Part shown: in pieces, positions 7,409 to 16,409 of the stretch
How positions within the stretch are numbered: the first letter of the stretch is position 1
Layout of the letters: every line of letters begins with the position of its first letter
Assembly (NCBI GenBank): GCA_046330395.1
Contig: JAXLSS010000003.1
Location: 1 to 64,000, forward strand
From: Ga0077560 sp046330395
GTDB taxonomy: Bacteria; Actinomycetota; Thermoleophilia; Miltoncostaeales; Miltoncostaeaceae
Reading direction: 5' to 3'
Length of the DNA: 64,000 bases
Translations under genes and position numbers: made by a program
The notes under the pieces: model-generated
Database searches by the model: none
Told to the model about the DNA's origin: nothing
Seen by the model: the letters and a program-made list of their open reading frames with translations, nothing else

Positions 7409-8866
7409 CTACCTCGCGCTGGTTCTGTGCGGGTCGCCCGTCGTGGCATATGGAGCCATCGTGGTGGTGTGTGGATCAACGTGCAGCAGCCGTCCCACCC
7501 GCGGATAGGCGCGCTGAGAGCAGTTGGTCCGGTCACACACGCGGCACCCTGGCCCGATCGGAACGTGGTTTGTGCGCTCGTCCAAGTCCAGACCGCGCGC
7601 GTACACCAGGCGGTGGGCATGCCGGATCTCGCAGCCCAACCCCACCGCGAACTCCTTGCCGGGGCGGTTGTAGCTGCCGCCGGAGTGGCGCACCATTCGT
7701 GCGATCCAGAGAGAGCGGTGTCCGTCCGGCATCTCGGCGACCTGCGTCAGAACCCGGCCGGGGAAACTGAACACCTCGAACACATTCCACAGTGGGCAGC
7801 TGCCGCCCAACCGCGAGAAGTGGATGCCCGTCGCCGAATGGACTTTCGAGACGTTCCCGGCCCGGTCAACGCGCAGGAAGAAGAACGGCACCCCTGCCTC
7901 GTTGGGGCGTTGCAGCGTGCTCAGCCGGTGGCAAACCGTCTCGATGCCCTGCCCGAAGCGCCCTGCCAGAGCCTCGATGTCGTACCCGGTCTCCTCGGCT
8001 GCGGCAAGGAATCGGCTGTATGGCAACACCACCGCGCCGGCGTAATAGAGGGCCAGGCCCGCGCGGGCCAGTGAGCGGGACTCGTCGGATGTCAGCGTCT
8101 CACCCCGCGTGTGGACGTCGAGCAGCCGCCCTTCACCAAGGTAGGCGAGTTGCGTTGCCATCTGGAAGGCTCGCCGCCCTGGCTTGAGGGTGTCTGAGAC
8201 GGTCAGGATCTTGGACTCAGGGTCGTAGCGGCGTCGCGAACCCGGATCCCCACCGGCCACGACCCGTACCCCGAATCGCCGGAACAGGAGCTGCTCCAGG
8301 ACCAGGTCCGGACGCGCGCCGCCGATTTCCTCCGAGAGCACCATCTCCTCCGCGGCGGCGTCCAAATCAGGAAAGAAGCTCCGGTTGTCGTAGAAGAAGT
8401 CCCGGACCTCCTCGTACGGCATTCCGAATGACTCGCCGCTCTCATCGGCTTCGAACCGCACTGACGCGCCGAGAAGGGCCGCTTCTTGAGCCTGTTCGCG
8501 CACGTGGCGGAGCCGGCGGTTCAGGACCACCACTGCGCGGGCGACGGCCGGCAGCGTCCGCACCAGCTCGTGCACATCGTGGGGACGGACTTCCTGATCC
8601 GGGTTGAGGGTCGGGTCGGCGAAGATCGCTTCCAGCTCCCCAGCCAGACGGGCGTTGTCGTCCTCCGACAGTGACCGCAGGTCGACGCCGATCGAAGCGA
8701 GGCGCAGCAGTACCGGGACGCTCAGGGCCCTGCGGTTCCGCTCGATCTGATTGAGGTAGCTCGGGGAGACCTCAAGCATCCGCGCCAATGCTGCCTGCGT
8801 GAGGTTGCGTTCCTCGCGCAGACGACGAATCTGGCTGCCCACGAACGATTGCCGCGCACCCGACAC
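7409..8866 (-). CDS. XRE-family regulator of the ScfR/RamB short-chain acyl type
   Basis: A transcription factor of 485 residues. The N-terminal helix-turn-helix is IRRLREERNLTQAALARML then VSPSYLNQIERNRR. A central domain of the ImmA/IrrE-like class follows (MATQLAYLGEGRLLD region), with a C-terminal domain carrying cysteines (GSCPLWNVFEVF, GPGCRVCDRTNCSQR) typical of the short-chain-fatty-acyl regulator family (RamB, PrpR-like). Such proteins sense acyl-CoA-type metabolites and control propionate, acetate or aromatic degradation genes. The GTG at 8866 is preceded by GAAGG. The gene is divergent from the VOC gene at 9017 and probably regulates both flanking VOC units through the 150-base spacer. 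Confidence 0.85.
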   Translation of the reverse strand: MSGARQSFVGSQIRRLREERNLTQAALARMLEVSPSYLNQIERNRRALSVPVLLRLASIGVDLRSLSEDDNARLAGELEAIFADPTLNPDQEVRPHDVHELVRTLPAVARAVVVLNRRLRHVREQAQEAALLGASVRFEADESGESFGMPYEEVRDFFYDNRSFFPDLDAAAEEMVLSEEIGGARPDLVLEQLLFRRFGVRVVAGGDPGSRRRYDPESKILTVSDTLKPGRRAFQMATQLAYLGEGRLLDVHTRGETLTSDESRSLARAGLALYYAGAVVLPYSRFLAAAEETGYDIEALAGRFGQGIETVCHRLSTLQRPNEAGVPFFFLRVDRAGNVSKVHSATGIHFSRLGGSCPLWNVFEVFSFPGRVLTQVAEMPDGHRSLWIARMVRHSGGSYNRPGKEFAVGLGCEIRHAHRLVYARGLDLDERTNHVPIGPGCRVCDRTNCSQRAYPRVGRLLHVDPHTTTMAPYATTGDPHRTSAR

Positions 8867-9016
8867 TTGGCAACCTTCGCATCGCCAGCGCAGCGACACA
8901 ACAGGATTCGAACTTCCTGACCCGGACGGCCCTGTGGGAAGGTCAGCGCGTCAGGGGCGTCGCAGACTTCGTCGCGGCGCAATCGCCTCGCGACGCCGCA
9001 CCGAACGGAGGAAACC

Positions 9017-10066
9017 GTGCACAGAGACAGCGCTCGCGGAATCCGCGCCCACGTCAACCGCTTTTCCCACAACGTGATCAACGTCTCGGACCTCGACCGG
9101 TCCGTGGAGTTCTACGAAGCCACCTTCCCTGTGCGCCGGCGTTGCCGTATCGACGGACCGGCCCAGGCCTACCGGTCGCTCGGGATCGACCATGGGCAGT
9201 TCCGCGGCTGGGTCCTGGAGAGCAAGGCCAACGCATGGCCCCCCGGTGACCTCAGTGCCGAGGCCCGCCCTCGGGAACTACACCTGATCCAGTGGCTGAA
9301 TCCCGAACCGGTGGGCACCCCGTACCGGGCGGCCAACAACCTTGGCATCTACCGCCAGAACTCCCTGGTTGGGGATCTGGATGCGGCGTATCAGGCGGTC
9401 TTGGACCACGACGGCCGGCCATACGGCCCACCCGCTCCGATCCTTCTCACCCCGGAAGGTTTCCGGGTGCGCACCTACGGCTATCGCGACCCCGACGGAA
9501 CGACCCTTCAGATGATGGGCCCCGACGAGCCGCACCCCGAATATCCGGGGGCGATCTACCACTGCAACATCAACGTTTCCGACCTCAACGCGTCGAACCG
9601 CTTCTACCGAGACCTGCTTGGTCTGGACCACATCATCTATCTGGAGCCGAACGAGGTGCAGCCGATGGCCAACGGCAACCTGGGCGACCGGATGATGCTC
9701 GCCGACGGCTCCCCGTATGACGGCACCGATATGGACTTCAAGGCCGTGTTCCTGGGTATCCGATCCGATACGCGCACCCCGGTCGACCTTGTGCAGTGGA
9801 AGACACCCGGATATGGCGGGCACCCCTACGAGGCCGCCAACAACCTCGGAATCGTCCGCGTCGCCATCGAGGTCGATGATCTCGACGCAGTCCACACCAC
9901 ACTCAAGCCGACCCTGGGACAGGACATCAGCGACGTCGAGACCTGGGACATGGGGGAGTTCGGCACGCACCGAGTCGCGATGCTCCGCGACCCCGACGGG
10001 ACCATCCTCGAGGTCATCGAGGCCCCCGCGCCCGCCGGCAACCCAACCCCGCCCGAGTTCGGGTGA
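9017..10066 (+). CDS. Cytoplasmic double-domain VOC/dioxygenase-like protein
   Basis: A 349-residue paralogue of the exported protein at 6091 (shared HVNR-[FY]-SH-x-VINVSD and GPAQAY), but starting directly at the first VOC module with no signal peptide. Domain 1 has His in FSHNVINVSD and His in ELHLIQW, but Met replaces the usual Glu in GTTLQMMG. Domain 2 has HCNINVSD and the Glu of GTILEVIE. The metal site may therefore be shared or shifted. It starts at a GTG after CGGAGGAAAC. Six bases separate it from the downstream ABM gene, so they form one operon, divergent from the ScfR-type regulator. It is likely a ring-cleaving or related oxygenase of a catabolic pathway. Confidence 0.83.
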   Translation: MHRDSARGIRAHVNRFSHNVINVSDLDRSVEFYEATFPVRRRCRIDGPAQAYRSLGIDHGQFRGWVLESKANAWPPGDLSAEARPRELHLIQWLNPEPVGTPYRAANNLGIYRQNSLVGDLDAAYQAVLDHDGRPYGPPAPILLTPEGFRVRTYGYRDPDGTTLQMMGPDEPHPEYPGAIYHCNINVSDLNASNRFYRDLLGLDHIIYLEPNEVQPMANGNLGDRMMLADGSPYDGTDMDFKAVFLGIRSDTRTPVDLVQWKTPGYGGHPYEAANNLGIVRVAIEVDDLDAVHTTLKPTLGQDISDVETWDMGEFGTHRVAMLRDPDGTILEVIEAPAPAGNPTPPEFG

Positions 10067-10072
10067 CCGCCA

Positions 10073-10405
10073 ATGCCGCCCACCGTGATCGACAAGGACA
10101 GCTCGATCTTCACCGTCGTCAACGAGTTCCACGTGACACCGGAACAGCAGGGGGAAATCCTCCGGGTGTTCCCGCCGCTCATGACCGACGTCGTCAGCCG
10201 CATCCCAGGGTTCGTCTCCGGGAATCTCCATATCAGCGCCGATGGCGAACGGGTCCTCACCTACTACCAATGGCGATCCAAGGAAGCCTACGAGGCGTTT
10301 CTCGCCGATCCTCAGGCCGCCAGCAGAGTCTCTGAGGTCATCTCCCCATACGCTCCAGACCGCCGCGTGTATGAGGTCGCTTTCCAAGTCTGGGCCGACA
10401 GCTGA
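10073..10405 (+). CDS. Antibiotic biosynthesis monooxygenase (ABM) domain protein
   Basis: A 110-residue single ABM domain: the opening strand IFTVVNEFHV, then PEQQGEILRVF, PGFVSGNLHIS, VLTYYQWRSKEAYEAF and the final VYEVAF strand. These dimeric ferredoxin-like proteins catalyse cofactor-independent oxygenation of polyketide or quinone substrates, or haem degradation; the haem-oxygenase Asn/Trp pattern is not evident. It lies 6 bases after the VOC gene and is probably the second step of, or a helper in, the same conversion. Confidence 0.8.
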   Translation: MPPTVIDKDSSIFTVVNEFHVTPEQQGEILRVFPPLMTDVVSRIPGFVSGNLHISADGERVLTYYQWRSKEAYEAFLADPQAASRVSEVISPYAPDRRVYEVAFQVWADS

Positions 10406-10417
10406 CTCGACCGTTGA

Positions 10418-10446
10418 GGTCCCTGGCGACGAACTCACCAGGGACC
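10418..10446. terminator. Hairpin between converging ABM and SDR genes
   Basis: A perfect 9-bp stem, GGTCCCTGG / CCAGGGACC, with an 11-base loop. It lies 12 bases after the ABM stop and probably terminates that transcript. Confidence 0.65.
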
Positions 10447-10550
10447 CACGGACCGGCCACCCCGGAAGGGCAACCATGCCTTCCTCAAGGGCGCTGCCGC
10501 TGACGACGCGCTCCTGCACGCGTCTCACCGACCGGGCGGTTGATTCCGCG

Positions 10551-11249
10551 CTAGGGAACCCACGTGTCGAGTGCTGGCGTGACCTGGAGTTCGTGGGTCA
10601 TCGCGCGCGGGCCCTGCGCGGCGAGGAAGGCCACCGTGTCCGCGAGGCTCCCAGGATCGGCCGAGCGGGCGTCTCCGGCCCCGGTGCGGTCGATCACGGC
10701 GTCGACGATCAGGAGACTGACGTGCACTTGGCGCTCTCGGAGTTCGAGCGCAGCGGCTTGGGTGAGTGCGCGCACGCCGAAGGAACCGGCTGCCCAGAGG
10801 CCGCGTTCCGGCATCGCGCGTCGAGCTGACCCGCCGGTGACCTGGATGATGGTCGCCGGGCCGCCCTGCTCGGCGAAGAATCGCGTTGCTGCGCTGAGGA
10901 AGGCGAAGGCGCCAAGCATTGGACGCACGGCCCAGCGGTCGAAGTCGTCCGGAGACGCCTGCCAGAGCGGGCCGCCACCGAACGGCCCGGAGGCCCCGGC
11001 CGCGTAGGGTGAGGCGGCGTTGACGGCGAGGTCTACGCGGCCGTGGCGGGCTGCGGCGTCGCGAAGGGCGCCGAGGACCGAACCCTGGTCGGTGACATCG
11101 ACCTCGGTGCCTTCGGCACCGGCGGCGCGCACGCGTTCAAGCGTCGCTGCGGAACGCGCAGCGCCGACAACCGTCCAGTGGTCGGTAAGCAGACGTTCGA
11201 TAATGGCATAACCGAAGTTACGGGCTCCAATAATCAGCGCAGTAGGCAT
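10551..11249 (-). CDS. Short-chain dehydrogenase/reductase
   Basis: A 232-residue Rossmann-fold protein. It starts PTALIIGARNFGYAI, a variant of the usual TGxxxGIG nucleotide loop (GARNFGYAI). It continues with DVTDQG, the LAVNAASPY region in place of NNAG, and IIQVTGGSARRAM before the catalytic segment. The classical Tyr-x-x-x-Lys is not obvious: the position reads GLWAAGSFGVRALT, which lacks both residues. It may therefore be an atypical or non-catalytic SDR. It converges with the ABM gene and could act on the same metabolite. Confidence 0.75.
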   Translation of the reverse strand: MPTALIIGARNFGYAIIERLLTDHWTVVGAARSAATLERVRAAGAEGTEVDVTDQGSVLGALRDAAARHGRVDLAVNAASPYAAGASGPFGGGPLWQASPDDFDRWAVRPMLGAFAFLSAATRFFAEQGGPATIIQVTGGSARRAMPERGLWAAGSFGVRALTQAAALELRERQVHVSLLIVDAVIDRTGAGDARSADPGSLADTVAFLAAQGPRAMTHELQVTPALDTWVP

Positions 11250-11490
11250 CGAAATCCGACCTCGTCTGTGGGGCGTCGGGTTTCGGGCAGAGCAGTCGCA
11301 AGCCGGCGACGCGGCCCAACGCCACCACCAGACTATTGAATCCCTCTTGGTCGCCCACCAGCGATCGGTAAGGCGCGTGGTCCGGGCCGCCGGTGCTCTG
11401 GTGCGCCGCCGACATGACGAGCGGCAATCGGCCGTACGACCGACAACGGTAAGCTCCGGGCACGCTGGCACCGACCTCAAGGAGTTCTGC

Positions 11491-11898
11491 ATGGAGATCA
11501 CCGGCCACTGCCTTTGCGGCGCCATCACGTACCGCTGCGACGCTGAGCCGGTCCTCACCGGTGTCTGCCATTGCACGGACTGTCAGCGCCAGACGGGCAC
11601 GGCCTCCTCGGTTGTCGTCGCCGTCCCCGCGGGAAGCCTGAAAGTCGCAGGCGAGATGGCCTCGTTCACGACCGTGGGTGACGTACACGGGACCGAGACC
11701 AACCGCTTCTTTTGCAGCAACTGCGGCTCACCGATTGTGAGTCGGATCGTCGCAAGGCCCGATCTGGAGTTCATCAAGGCCGGCACACTCGACGACACTT
11801 CCTGGTTGCGGCCCACGGTCGAGTTCTTCGGGCGTTCCGCTCAGGCGTGGGAGCCTGAGGTGCCGGGAGCAACCCGCCTCGACACAACTCGTAGCTGA
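11491..11898 (+). CDS. GFA-family zinc protein (glutathione-dependent formaldehyde-activating-like)
   Basis: 135 residues with the complete cysteine set of the GFA/CENP-V fold: GHCLCGAITY, VCHCTDCQRQTG and FFCSNCGSPI. These bind two zinc ions. Despite the family name, most bacterial members have no proven activity on S-hydroxymethylglutathione, and actinobacteria mostly lack glutathione, so the function is open. The start is fixed by AAGGAG upstream of the ATG at 11491. Confidence 0.85.
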   Translation: MEITGHCLCGAITYRCDAEPVLTGVCHCTDCQRQTGTASSVVVAVPAGSLKVAGEMASFTTVGDVHGTETNRFFCSNCGSPIVSRIVARPDLEFIKAGTLDDTSWLRPTVEFFGRSAQAWEPEVPGATRLDTTRS

Positions 11899-12529
11899 CC
11901 ACTCACCATCGCCCTCATAGACGGGCCGTAGTCCTGCACGGCTTGCTCGTGTGGCCTGGACGGCGAAGCGGCGACCGTTGCTCGGCTACCAGGGGTCCGG
12001 AAGCCGGCTTCCGAGGAATGTCCGCGGATTCAAGTCTCCCCAGAGCCCTATCGCACACTATGCACCGAGGTTGCGGCACTCGGAGCGAGTGCGGATCCGG
12101 CCTTCGCGTGAGCCCGTGCCCGCGGGTGTGCGCAGGTTCGCGTTGGTGCGCGCCAGGGTGTGTGTGCCGACCCCGCCAACCGCGCACCACCGTCAACTCG
12201 GGAGCCGCCGGGCGGCTGTGAGCTCGGCCGGGTGCGCGGGGGTGCGCGCGGGTTCGCGCGGGGTCGCGCAGCCCTGCGGTCGCGGGCTGTACCGGGGCTC
12301 CGCTCGTGAGGCAGGGCTGCTCGACGCCGCACGAGCCAAGGACGCGCTCACTTCCAGGGACGCGCGACACTCGCCGCAGCCACCGGCTGGGACTGGAATG
12401 CCGATGTCCTAGCCCTTGACGAACCGCCGGCACACCTCCTCGGCCCCCTCCAATGCCGTCGCAACTCAGCCTCGCGTCAACTCCGTTGAGGCCATGGTGC
12501 AACGCGTTGAGCTTCTATGTCAATTCGGG
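11899..12529. other. Intergenic region without a recognisable gene
   Basis: About 630 bases between the GFA-type gene and the IS110 transposase stop. The open frames here are Arg/Pro/His-rich with no motif. A low-complexity stretch around 12,120-12,290 repeats short GTGCGCG / TTCGCGC units. Part near 12,500 may belong to the downstream end of the IS110 element. I see no tRNA or hairpin terminator. Confidence 0.5.
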
Positions 12530-13567
12530 TCAGCCAGGGGCGGGCTCGCTGGGGTGGGTGGCGTCTGCCAGCAGTTGGCGGTAGACGACGTTGGAGAGGC
12601 GGCGTTTGAGGGCCCGCAGGGCCTCCAGGGGGCCGTCGCCGTTTTGACGGCGGCGGCGGTAGAACTCTTTGCCGGGGCCGGGGTGGCTGATTTGGGTGAG
12701 GGCCATTTGGTGCAGGGCGTGGTTGAGGCGCCGGTTGCCGGCGCGGCTCAGGCGCATCCGGGTGGTGTTGCCTGAGGAGGCGGGGATGGGGGCGGTGCCG
12801 TTGGCGGCGGCGAACGCGTCGCGGTTGCGGTACCGGGTGATGTCTCCGACTTCCCCGAGGATGCGGGCGGCGTTGACGGTGCCGATGCCCAGCAGGTCGG
12901 TGAGGCTGGTGCCGGTGGCGGCGACCAGAGGGGTGAGCATCCGGGTGAGCTCGGTGATCTCGGTGTCGATCTGGGTGATCCTGCCCAGCCGCCGCCGGGC
13001 GATCTCAGCTTGGGGCCGCGGGTCGGCGTGCAACTGGTCGGTGAGCCGGGTGAGGTTCTTCTTGCCGCGCAGGCCCCTTGGGGGCGGCTGGATGCCGAGC
13101 ATCCCCAGATCGCGCAGCACCCGGTTCTGGGTGCGGGTGCGTTCGGCGCCCAGGCTCTTGCGGTAGTCGACCAGCAGCTTGAGCTGGCGGGTCAGATCGT
13201 CCTTGCGGATCGGGGGCAGGGCGGGCTCCCGAGCCACGATCCGGGCGATCGCCAGGGCGTCCCGGGCATCAGAGCGCCCGGCCCCGCGCAGCCGCATCCG
13301 CTCCCGGGCGGTGTAGTGGCCGGGGACCTCCCGGACCTGCAACCCGGCGCGGGTGAGCGCCCAGGCCAGCCGCAACCCCCAATTGCCGCCACCCTCGATC
13401 CCGACCCGCACCGGCACCTCGGGTAGCTGCCCGGTGAGCCACTCCAGGATCTGGGTATGCCCGGCCGGGGTGTTGGCCGCCTGGGTGCGTGCGACCGGGG
13501 CCCCCACCTCATCGACCACGCACACCTCGAACACGCGGGTATGCGCATCGATCCCACAGACCAACAT
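12530..13567 (-). mobile_element. IS110-family transposase (DEDD recombinase)
   Basis: A 345-residue recombinase of the IS110 group. The N-terminal RuvC-like DEDD catalytic domain shows VCGIDAHTRVF (first Asp), RVGIEGGGNWG (Glu) and GRSDARDALAIARIV (two Asp). The C-terminal transposase_20 domain has LLGIGTVNAARILGEVGD, the FAAANGTAPIPASSG segment with the conserved serine, and NRRLNHALHQMAL. It appears full length and is probably active. The ATG at 13567 starts right at the GIDAHT strand. IS110 elements use a bridge RNA encoded beside the gene. Element ends have no terminal inverted repeats, so the boundaries cannot be set by eye. Confidence 0.92.
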
Positions 13568-14148
13568 CACTGACCCCCTCGCGTCGTGACCGGCTGGCAC
13601 CCGTGGGCCGGCGCGGACGCGCACACATCTCTTGGGATCAGACCAACCCCGCGCTTCTATCAAGCGACGCCGCACCGGCCCCCAGGCGGGCCCGGGAGGG
13701 GGCAATCAAGGCTCTCGGCCAACCCTCGGCAGGCATTTGTCGAGCCACCCTCCCGGCCCCTTCACCGACGAGGCTAAACCCCACCGGCGCCCCCAGCATC
13801 ACAGAGATGCATATGTGCCGACAGAACATCGAGCCATGCTGGACGCACACGGCAAGACCACCACGCGGCGACCGGCGAGACGATCGTGGGGTGGAGCGCG
13901 CTGGCGTCATTCGAAGCGGGGTGGTCAGGCGATGACGCATGGTTCCTGTGGGCGGGCTCGAAGCGAAGGGACCCTCAAGAGTCCCGAAGCCAGGCCGTCC
14001 ATCAGACAGCGCGTCTCCACCCGGAGGGGGCGTGTTGACCCCTGCTCGGTGGCGCCTGCTTCGTTGATGAGTGCATGGAATCCGCGGCTCACTGCAGCCA
14101 ACCCTGGGCTCGGCACGGGATCCCTGGGGGGCCGTCGCGCCGCCGAGC
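13568..14148. other. Non-coding region upstream of the transposase; candidate bridge RNA and element end
   Basis: About 580 bases without a convincing gene. The part next to the transposase start (13,568 to about 13,800) holds a long imperfect hairpin (GGGCCCGGGAGGG near 13,690 against CCCTCCCGGCCCC near 13,755). This is where IS110-group elements encode their bridge RNA. Further right, GGGACCCTCAAGAGTCCC near 13,970 is an imperfect palindrome. The rest shows nothing recognisable. Confidence 0.4.
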
Positions 14149-14574
14149 GTGACCGTCACCGTCGAGCTGACCCGGGCTCAGGTGGAGGTCATCGCCGAAC
14201 GCGCGGCCCAGCTCCTGGCGGCGCGCCAACCCGCCCCTGCGGCCGAGTCACCGTTCATGACCATCGTGGAGGCGGCTGCTTACCTTCGGGCGCGCCGCCA
14301 GCGGGTCGACGACCTGCTCAGCCAAGGCGCGCTCAGCAGAGTCAAGGAGGGAAGCCGCACGCTGATCCGGCGTGCCGAGGTCGAGACGTACCTTTCGACT
14401 GGGGCTGACCGGCGACGACGGGGTGCTTCGCCCGCGGCAGTCTCTGGTGATGCAACCGTCAGGACGCCTTGCGCGCCTCCCGAGCCTGAGCCTTTTGCGC
14501 AGCCGCAAGCGTCGCCTTCAGGGCCGCCATCAAATCCACGGTCGGCGCCACCTGCCGCTGGAGTGTCGCGGTGA
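14149..14574 (+). CDS. Excisionase-like helix-turn-helix protein
   Basis: 141 residues from the GTG at 14149. A short N-terminal helix (RAQVEVIAERAAQLLAAR) is followed by an excisionase/MerR-like winged helix: FMTIVEAAAYLRARRQRVDD, LLSQGALSRVKEGSRT, LIRRAEVETYL. It resembles the HTH_17 proteins that control directionality of integrases. The Pro/Ala-rich C-terminal 50 residues overlap the end of the converging RHH gene by 116 bases, so the real end could be earlier or the overlap genuine. The second integrase is about 700 bases away. Confidence 0.65.
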   Translation: MTVTVELTRAQVEVIAERAAQLLAARQPAPAAESPFMTIVEAAAYLRARRQRVDDLLSQGALSRVKEGSRTLIRRAEVETYLSTGADRRRRGASPAAVSGDATVRTPCAPPEPEPFAQPQASPSGPPSNPRSAPPAAGVSR

Positions 14575-14863
14575 GCTCCGTGAGGTCCTGCTGAAGGTGG
14601 ACGACCGCGGCGTGGGCCTCCGCCGTGCTGATCTCCTGTGCGTCACGGCTTTGCAGGGCTTGGTCGACGGCCCTCCGTATCCAGGTGCTGACCGTCAGGC
14701 CTTCCTCGTCCGCCATGGCCTTGACGCGGTTGATGGTCTCGACGGGGAAGCGCACCGGAACGTGCTGGGTGAGCGGTTTGGAGCTTCGGCGGCGTGGCGT
14801 GCCGGTCGCCGGCTCCCGTGCCGCCGGATTGTCGTAGTGCTCGAAGGCCTCGTCGTCGTTCAT
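14459..14863 (-). CDS. Ribbon-helix-helix protein, probable antitoxin
   Basis: 134 residues. The core, VPVRFPVETINRVKAMADEE then GLTVSTWIRRAVDQAL, is a classic RHH (CopG/BrnA-like) DNA-binding motif, with a C-terminal coiled-coil-like stretch (HAAVVHLQQDLTELTATLQ). It lies 14 bases after the BrnT-like gene on the same strand, the order seen in brnT-brnA systems, where the antitoxin neutralises the toxin and represses the operon. The tail is longer than in typical BrnA. Confidence 0.65.
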   Translation of the reverse strand: MNDDEAFEHYDNPAAREPATGTPRRRSSKPLTQHVPVRFPVETINRVKAMADEEGLTVSTWIRRAVDQALQSRDAQEISTAEAHAAVVHLQQDLTELTATLQRQVAPTVDLMAALKATLAAAQKAQAREARKAS

Positions 14864-14877
14864 GCGCGTGTGTGATG

Positions 14878-15183
14878 TTAGTACCGCCGAGCCAGTGCGG
14901 CGGATGGTTCGTAGATCCCGATCGGGCGGCATTTTCGAGCCTCCCCGCTGCGGGCGGGTGCCAGGGGGACCAGGATCAACCCGCCGGGGATCCGCGCGAC
15001 CATCAGCCAGTCCGCGGGGCCATCCGGCAGCGCCGGGTAGAACAGCGGATCCCCGAACGCCCAGCCCTCCAACGCATCCTCGGCGGTGAAGGGGTGGTGC
15101 TTGGCCAGGTGCGGCAGGTTGCCATCATCCAACTCAAACGGGTCGTCAGCGTTAATCGCCTCGAGGTCGAACCGATCCCTCAT
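14878..15183 (-). CDS. BrnT-like toxin family protein
   Basis: 101 residues from the ATG at 15183 (a TTG five codons upstream is also possible). It has the BrnT pattern of an acidic opening followed by HLAKHH (FELDDGNLPHLAKHH), a central GWAFGDPLFYPAL segment and an ending RPIGIYEPSAALARRY resembling the RxIxARxATxxERRRY tail of BrnT ribonucleases. It pairs with the RHH gene just downstream. The assignment rests on these motifs and the context only; the central region is diverged. Confidence 0.5.
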   Translation of the reverse strand: MRDRFDLEAINADDPFELDDGNLPHLAKHHPFTAEDALEGWAFGDPLFYPALPDGPADWLMVARIPGGLILVPLAPARSGEARKCRPIGIYEPSAALARRY

Positions 15184-15258
15184 GGCGTTGTGTTCCAACG
15201 TACCACAGGTTGGGACGGGAGCTCATCGGTGGTGCCGCACACGCCCCGAGGCATGACC

Positions 15259-16401
15259 TCACGCACCATCTGCAGGTGAGTGGCGCGTGGGCGGTGTCGG
15301 CGTGCGACCCACTAGCTCGTCCCGGAAGACCGGTTCGGGGAGGTCATCGGGGACCAGGTGAACGTAGGTGGAGAGCGTGAAGGCCGCCGAGTGGTGGCCG
15401 AGCACCATCTGCACCTGTTTGGCGTTCCAGCCGGAGCGGAACAGGATCGAGGCGCAGGTGTGGCGCAGCGTGTGCAGTCCCGCCCACGGCACGCCCGCCC
15501 GCACCGCCGCCGGCTTGACCACCCTGGCCAACAGGTTCGTGGCGTCCTGCGGTGCACCGTTGAAGGTGGGGAACACCGGATCCTCATCCCCGGGGAATCG
15601 GCTCGCCGCCCGGTGGGCGCGCAGGTCGGAGGCGAGGGCCGGGGAGATCGGGATGTCGCGGATCCCGAAGCGGCTCTTCGGGGCGTCCAGGGTGTTGCGG
15701 TAGCGGCGGCGGCGCACGCGCACCCGACGCGACTCCAGATCGACGTCGCCCCAGCACAGCGCGGTGAGCTCCCCCACGCGCACCCCGGTCTGGGTGAGAA
15801 ACCCGACCAGCAGGCGCCACTGGTGCGGTACCTCACCCATCAGCCGGGTGAGTTCCTGCTCGGTGAGCGCGCGCGGCTGCCGCGCACCCGCGGCCTGGCC
15901 ACCGGGCAGGCGCAGGCCCAGGCAGGGGTTGGTGCGCAGCACCCCCTCCTCCACAGCGGTGGCGAACAATGCCCGAACAGGCGCCATGATGTTCCGCACC
16001 GTCGAGGGTGCCTTGCCCTGCTCGGCCAGTTTGAGGGTGAGGGCCTTGAGGTGTCGCGGCTCGATCGACGACAGGCGGCGCCCGCCGAGCACCGGGATGA
16101 CGTGCTGCTCCAGGTCGTCCCGGTAGTCGCGCAGCGTGTTCGGGCGGATCCCACGACTCGTGCGCCCCGTGTAGGTGCTCGCCCAGTCCCGCGCGTAGTC
16201 ACCGAACAGCACCCGCGACTGCTCGCGATACTCGCCGCGCTGCACGTCCGCGTTGAGCTCGGCCTTCAGCGCTCGCGCCTCGGCCAGCGTGCGGGCGCTG
16301 CGCCGCCGCTGCTTGCCGTCCGGATCGCGGTAGGCGACCACGTAGCGGCCACCCCGGCGGTACACCCCGGGAACGCTGGTCTTCTCCAACGCCGCGGCCA
16401 T
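15259..16401 (-). CDS. Tyrosine recombinase (integrase) next to tRNA-Lys
   Basis: A 380-residue integrase. N-terminal arm-binding domain with GVYRRGGRYVVAYRDPDGKQ, core-binding domain (FGDYARDWASTYTG to GLRLPG), catalytic domain with TQTGVRVGELTALCW (Arg), LHTLRHTCASIL (His-x-x-Arg), LGHHSAAFT and LSTYVHLVP (Tyr nucleophile). It appears complete. It begins 100 bases from the 3' end of tRNA-Lys and reads away from it, as expected for an element integrated at that tRNA with the integrase at its edge. The matching tRNA-Lys 3' repeat was not found by eye to the left. Confidence 0.93.
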   Translation of the reverse strand: MAAALEKTSVPGVYRRGGRYVVAYRDPDGKQRRRSARTLAEARALKAELNADVQRGEYREQSRVLFGDYARDWASTYTGRTSRGIRPNTLRDYRDDLEQHVIPVLGGRRLSSIEPRHLKALTLKLAEQGKAPSTVRNIMAPVRALFATAVEEGVLRTNPCLGLRLPGGQAAGARQPRALTEQELTRLMGEVPHQWRLLVGFLTQTGVRVGELTALCWGDVDLESRRVRVRRRRYRNTLDAPKSRFGIRDIPISPALASDLRAHRAASRFPGDEDPVFPTFNGAPQDATNLLARVVKPAAVRAGVPWAGLHTLRHTCASILFRSGWNAKQVQMVLGHHSAAFTLSTYVHLVPDDLPEPVFRDELVGRTPTPPTRHSPADGA

Positions 16402-16409
16402 CTGGCGAA

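Noticed and set aside
8909..8935. tRNA-like T-arm (ACAGGATTCGAAC) in the divergent VOC/regulator spacer
   Set aside because: Only 13 bases match the tRNA-Arg half; no acceptor or anticodon stem can be built around it.
12048..12502. Possible gene or CRISPR-like repeats in the GTGCGCG-rich stretch
   Set aside because: Repeats are irregular and short, with no conserved spacing, and the frames have no motif.
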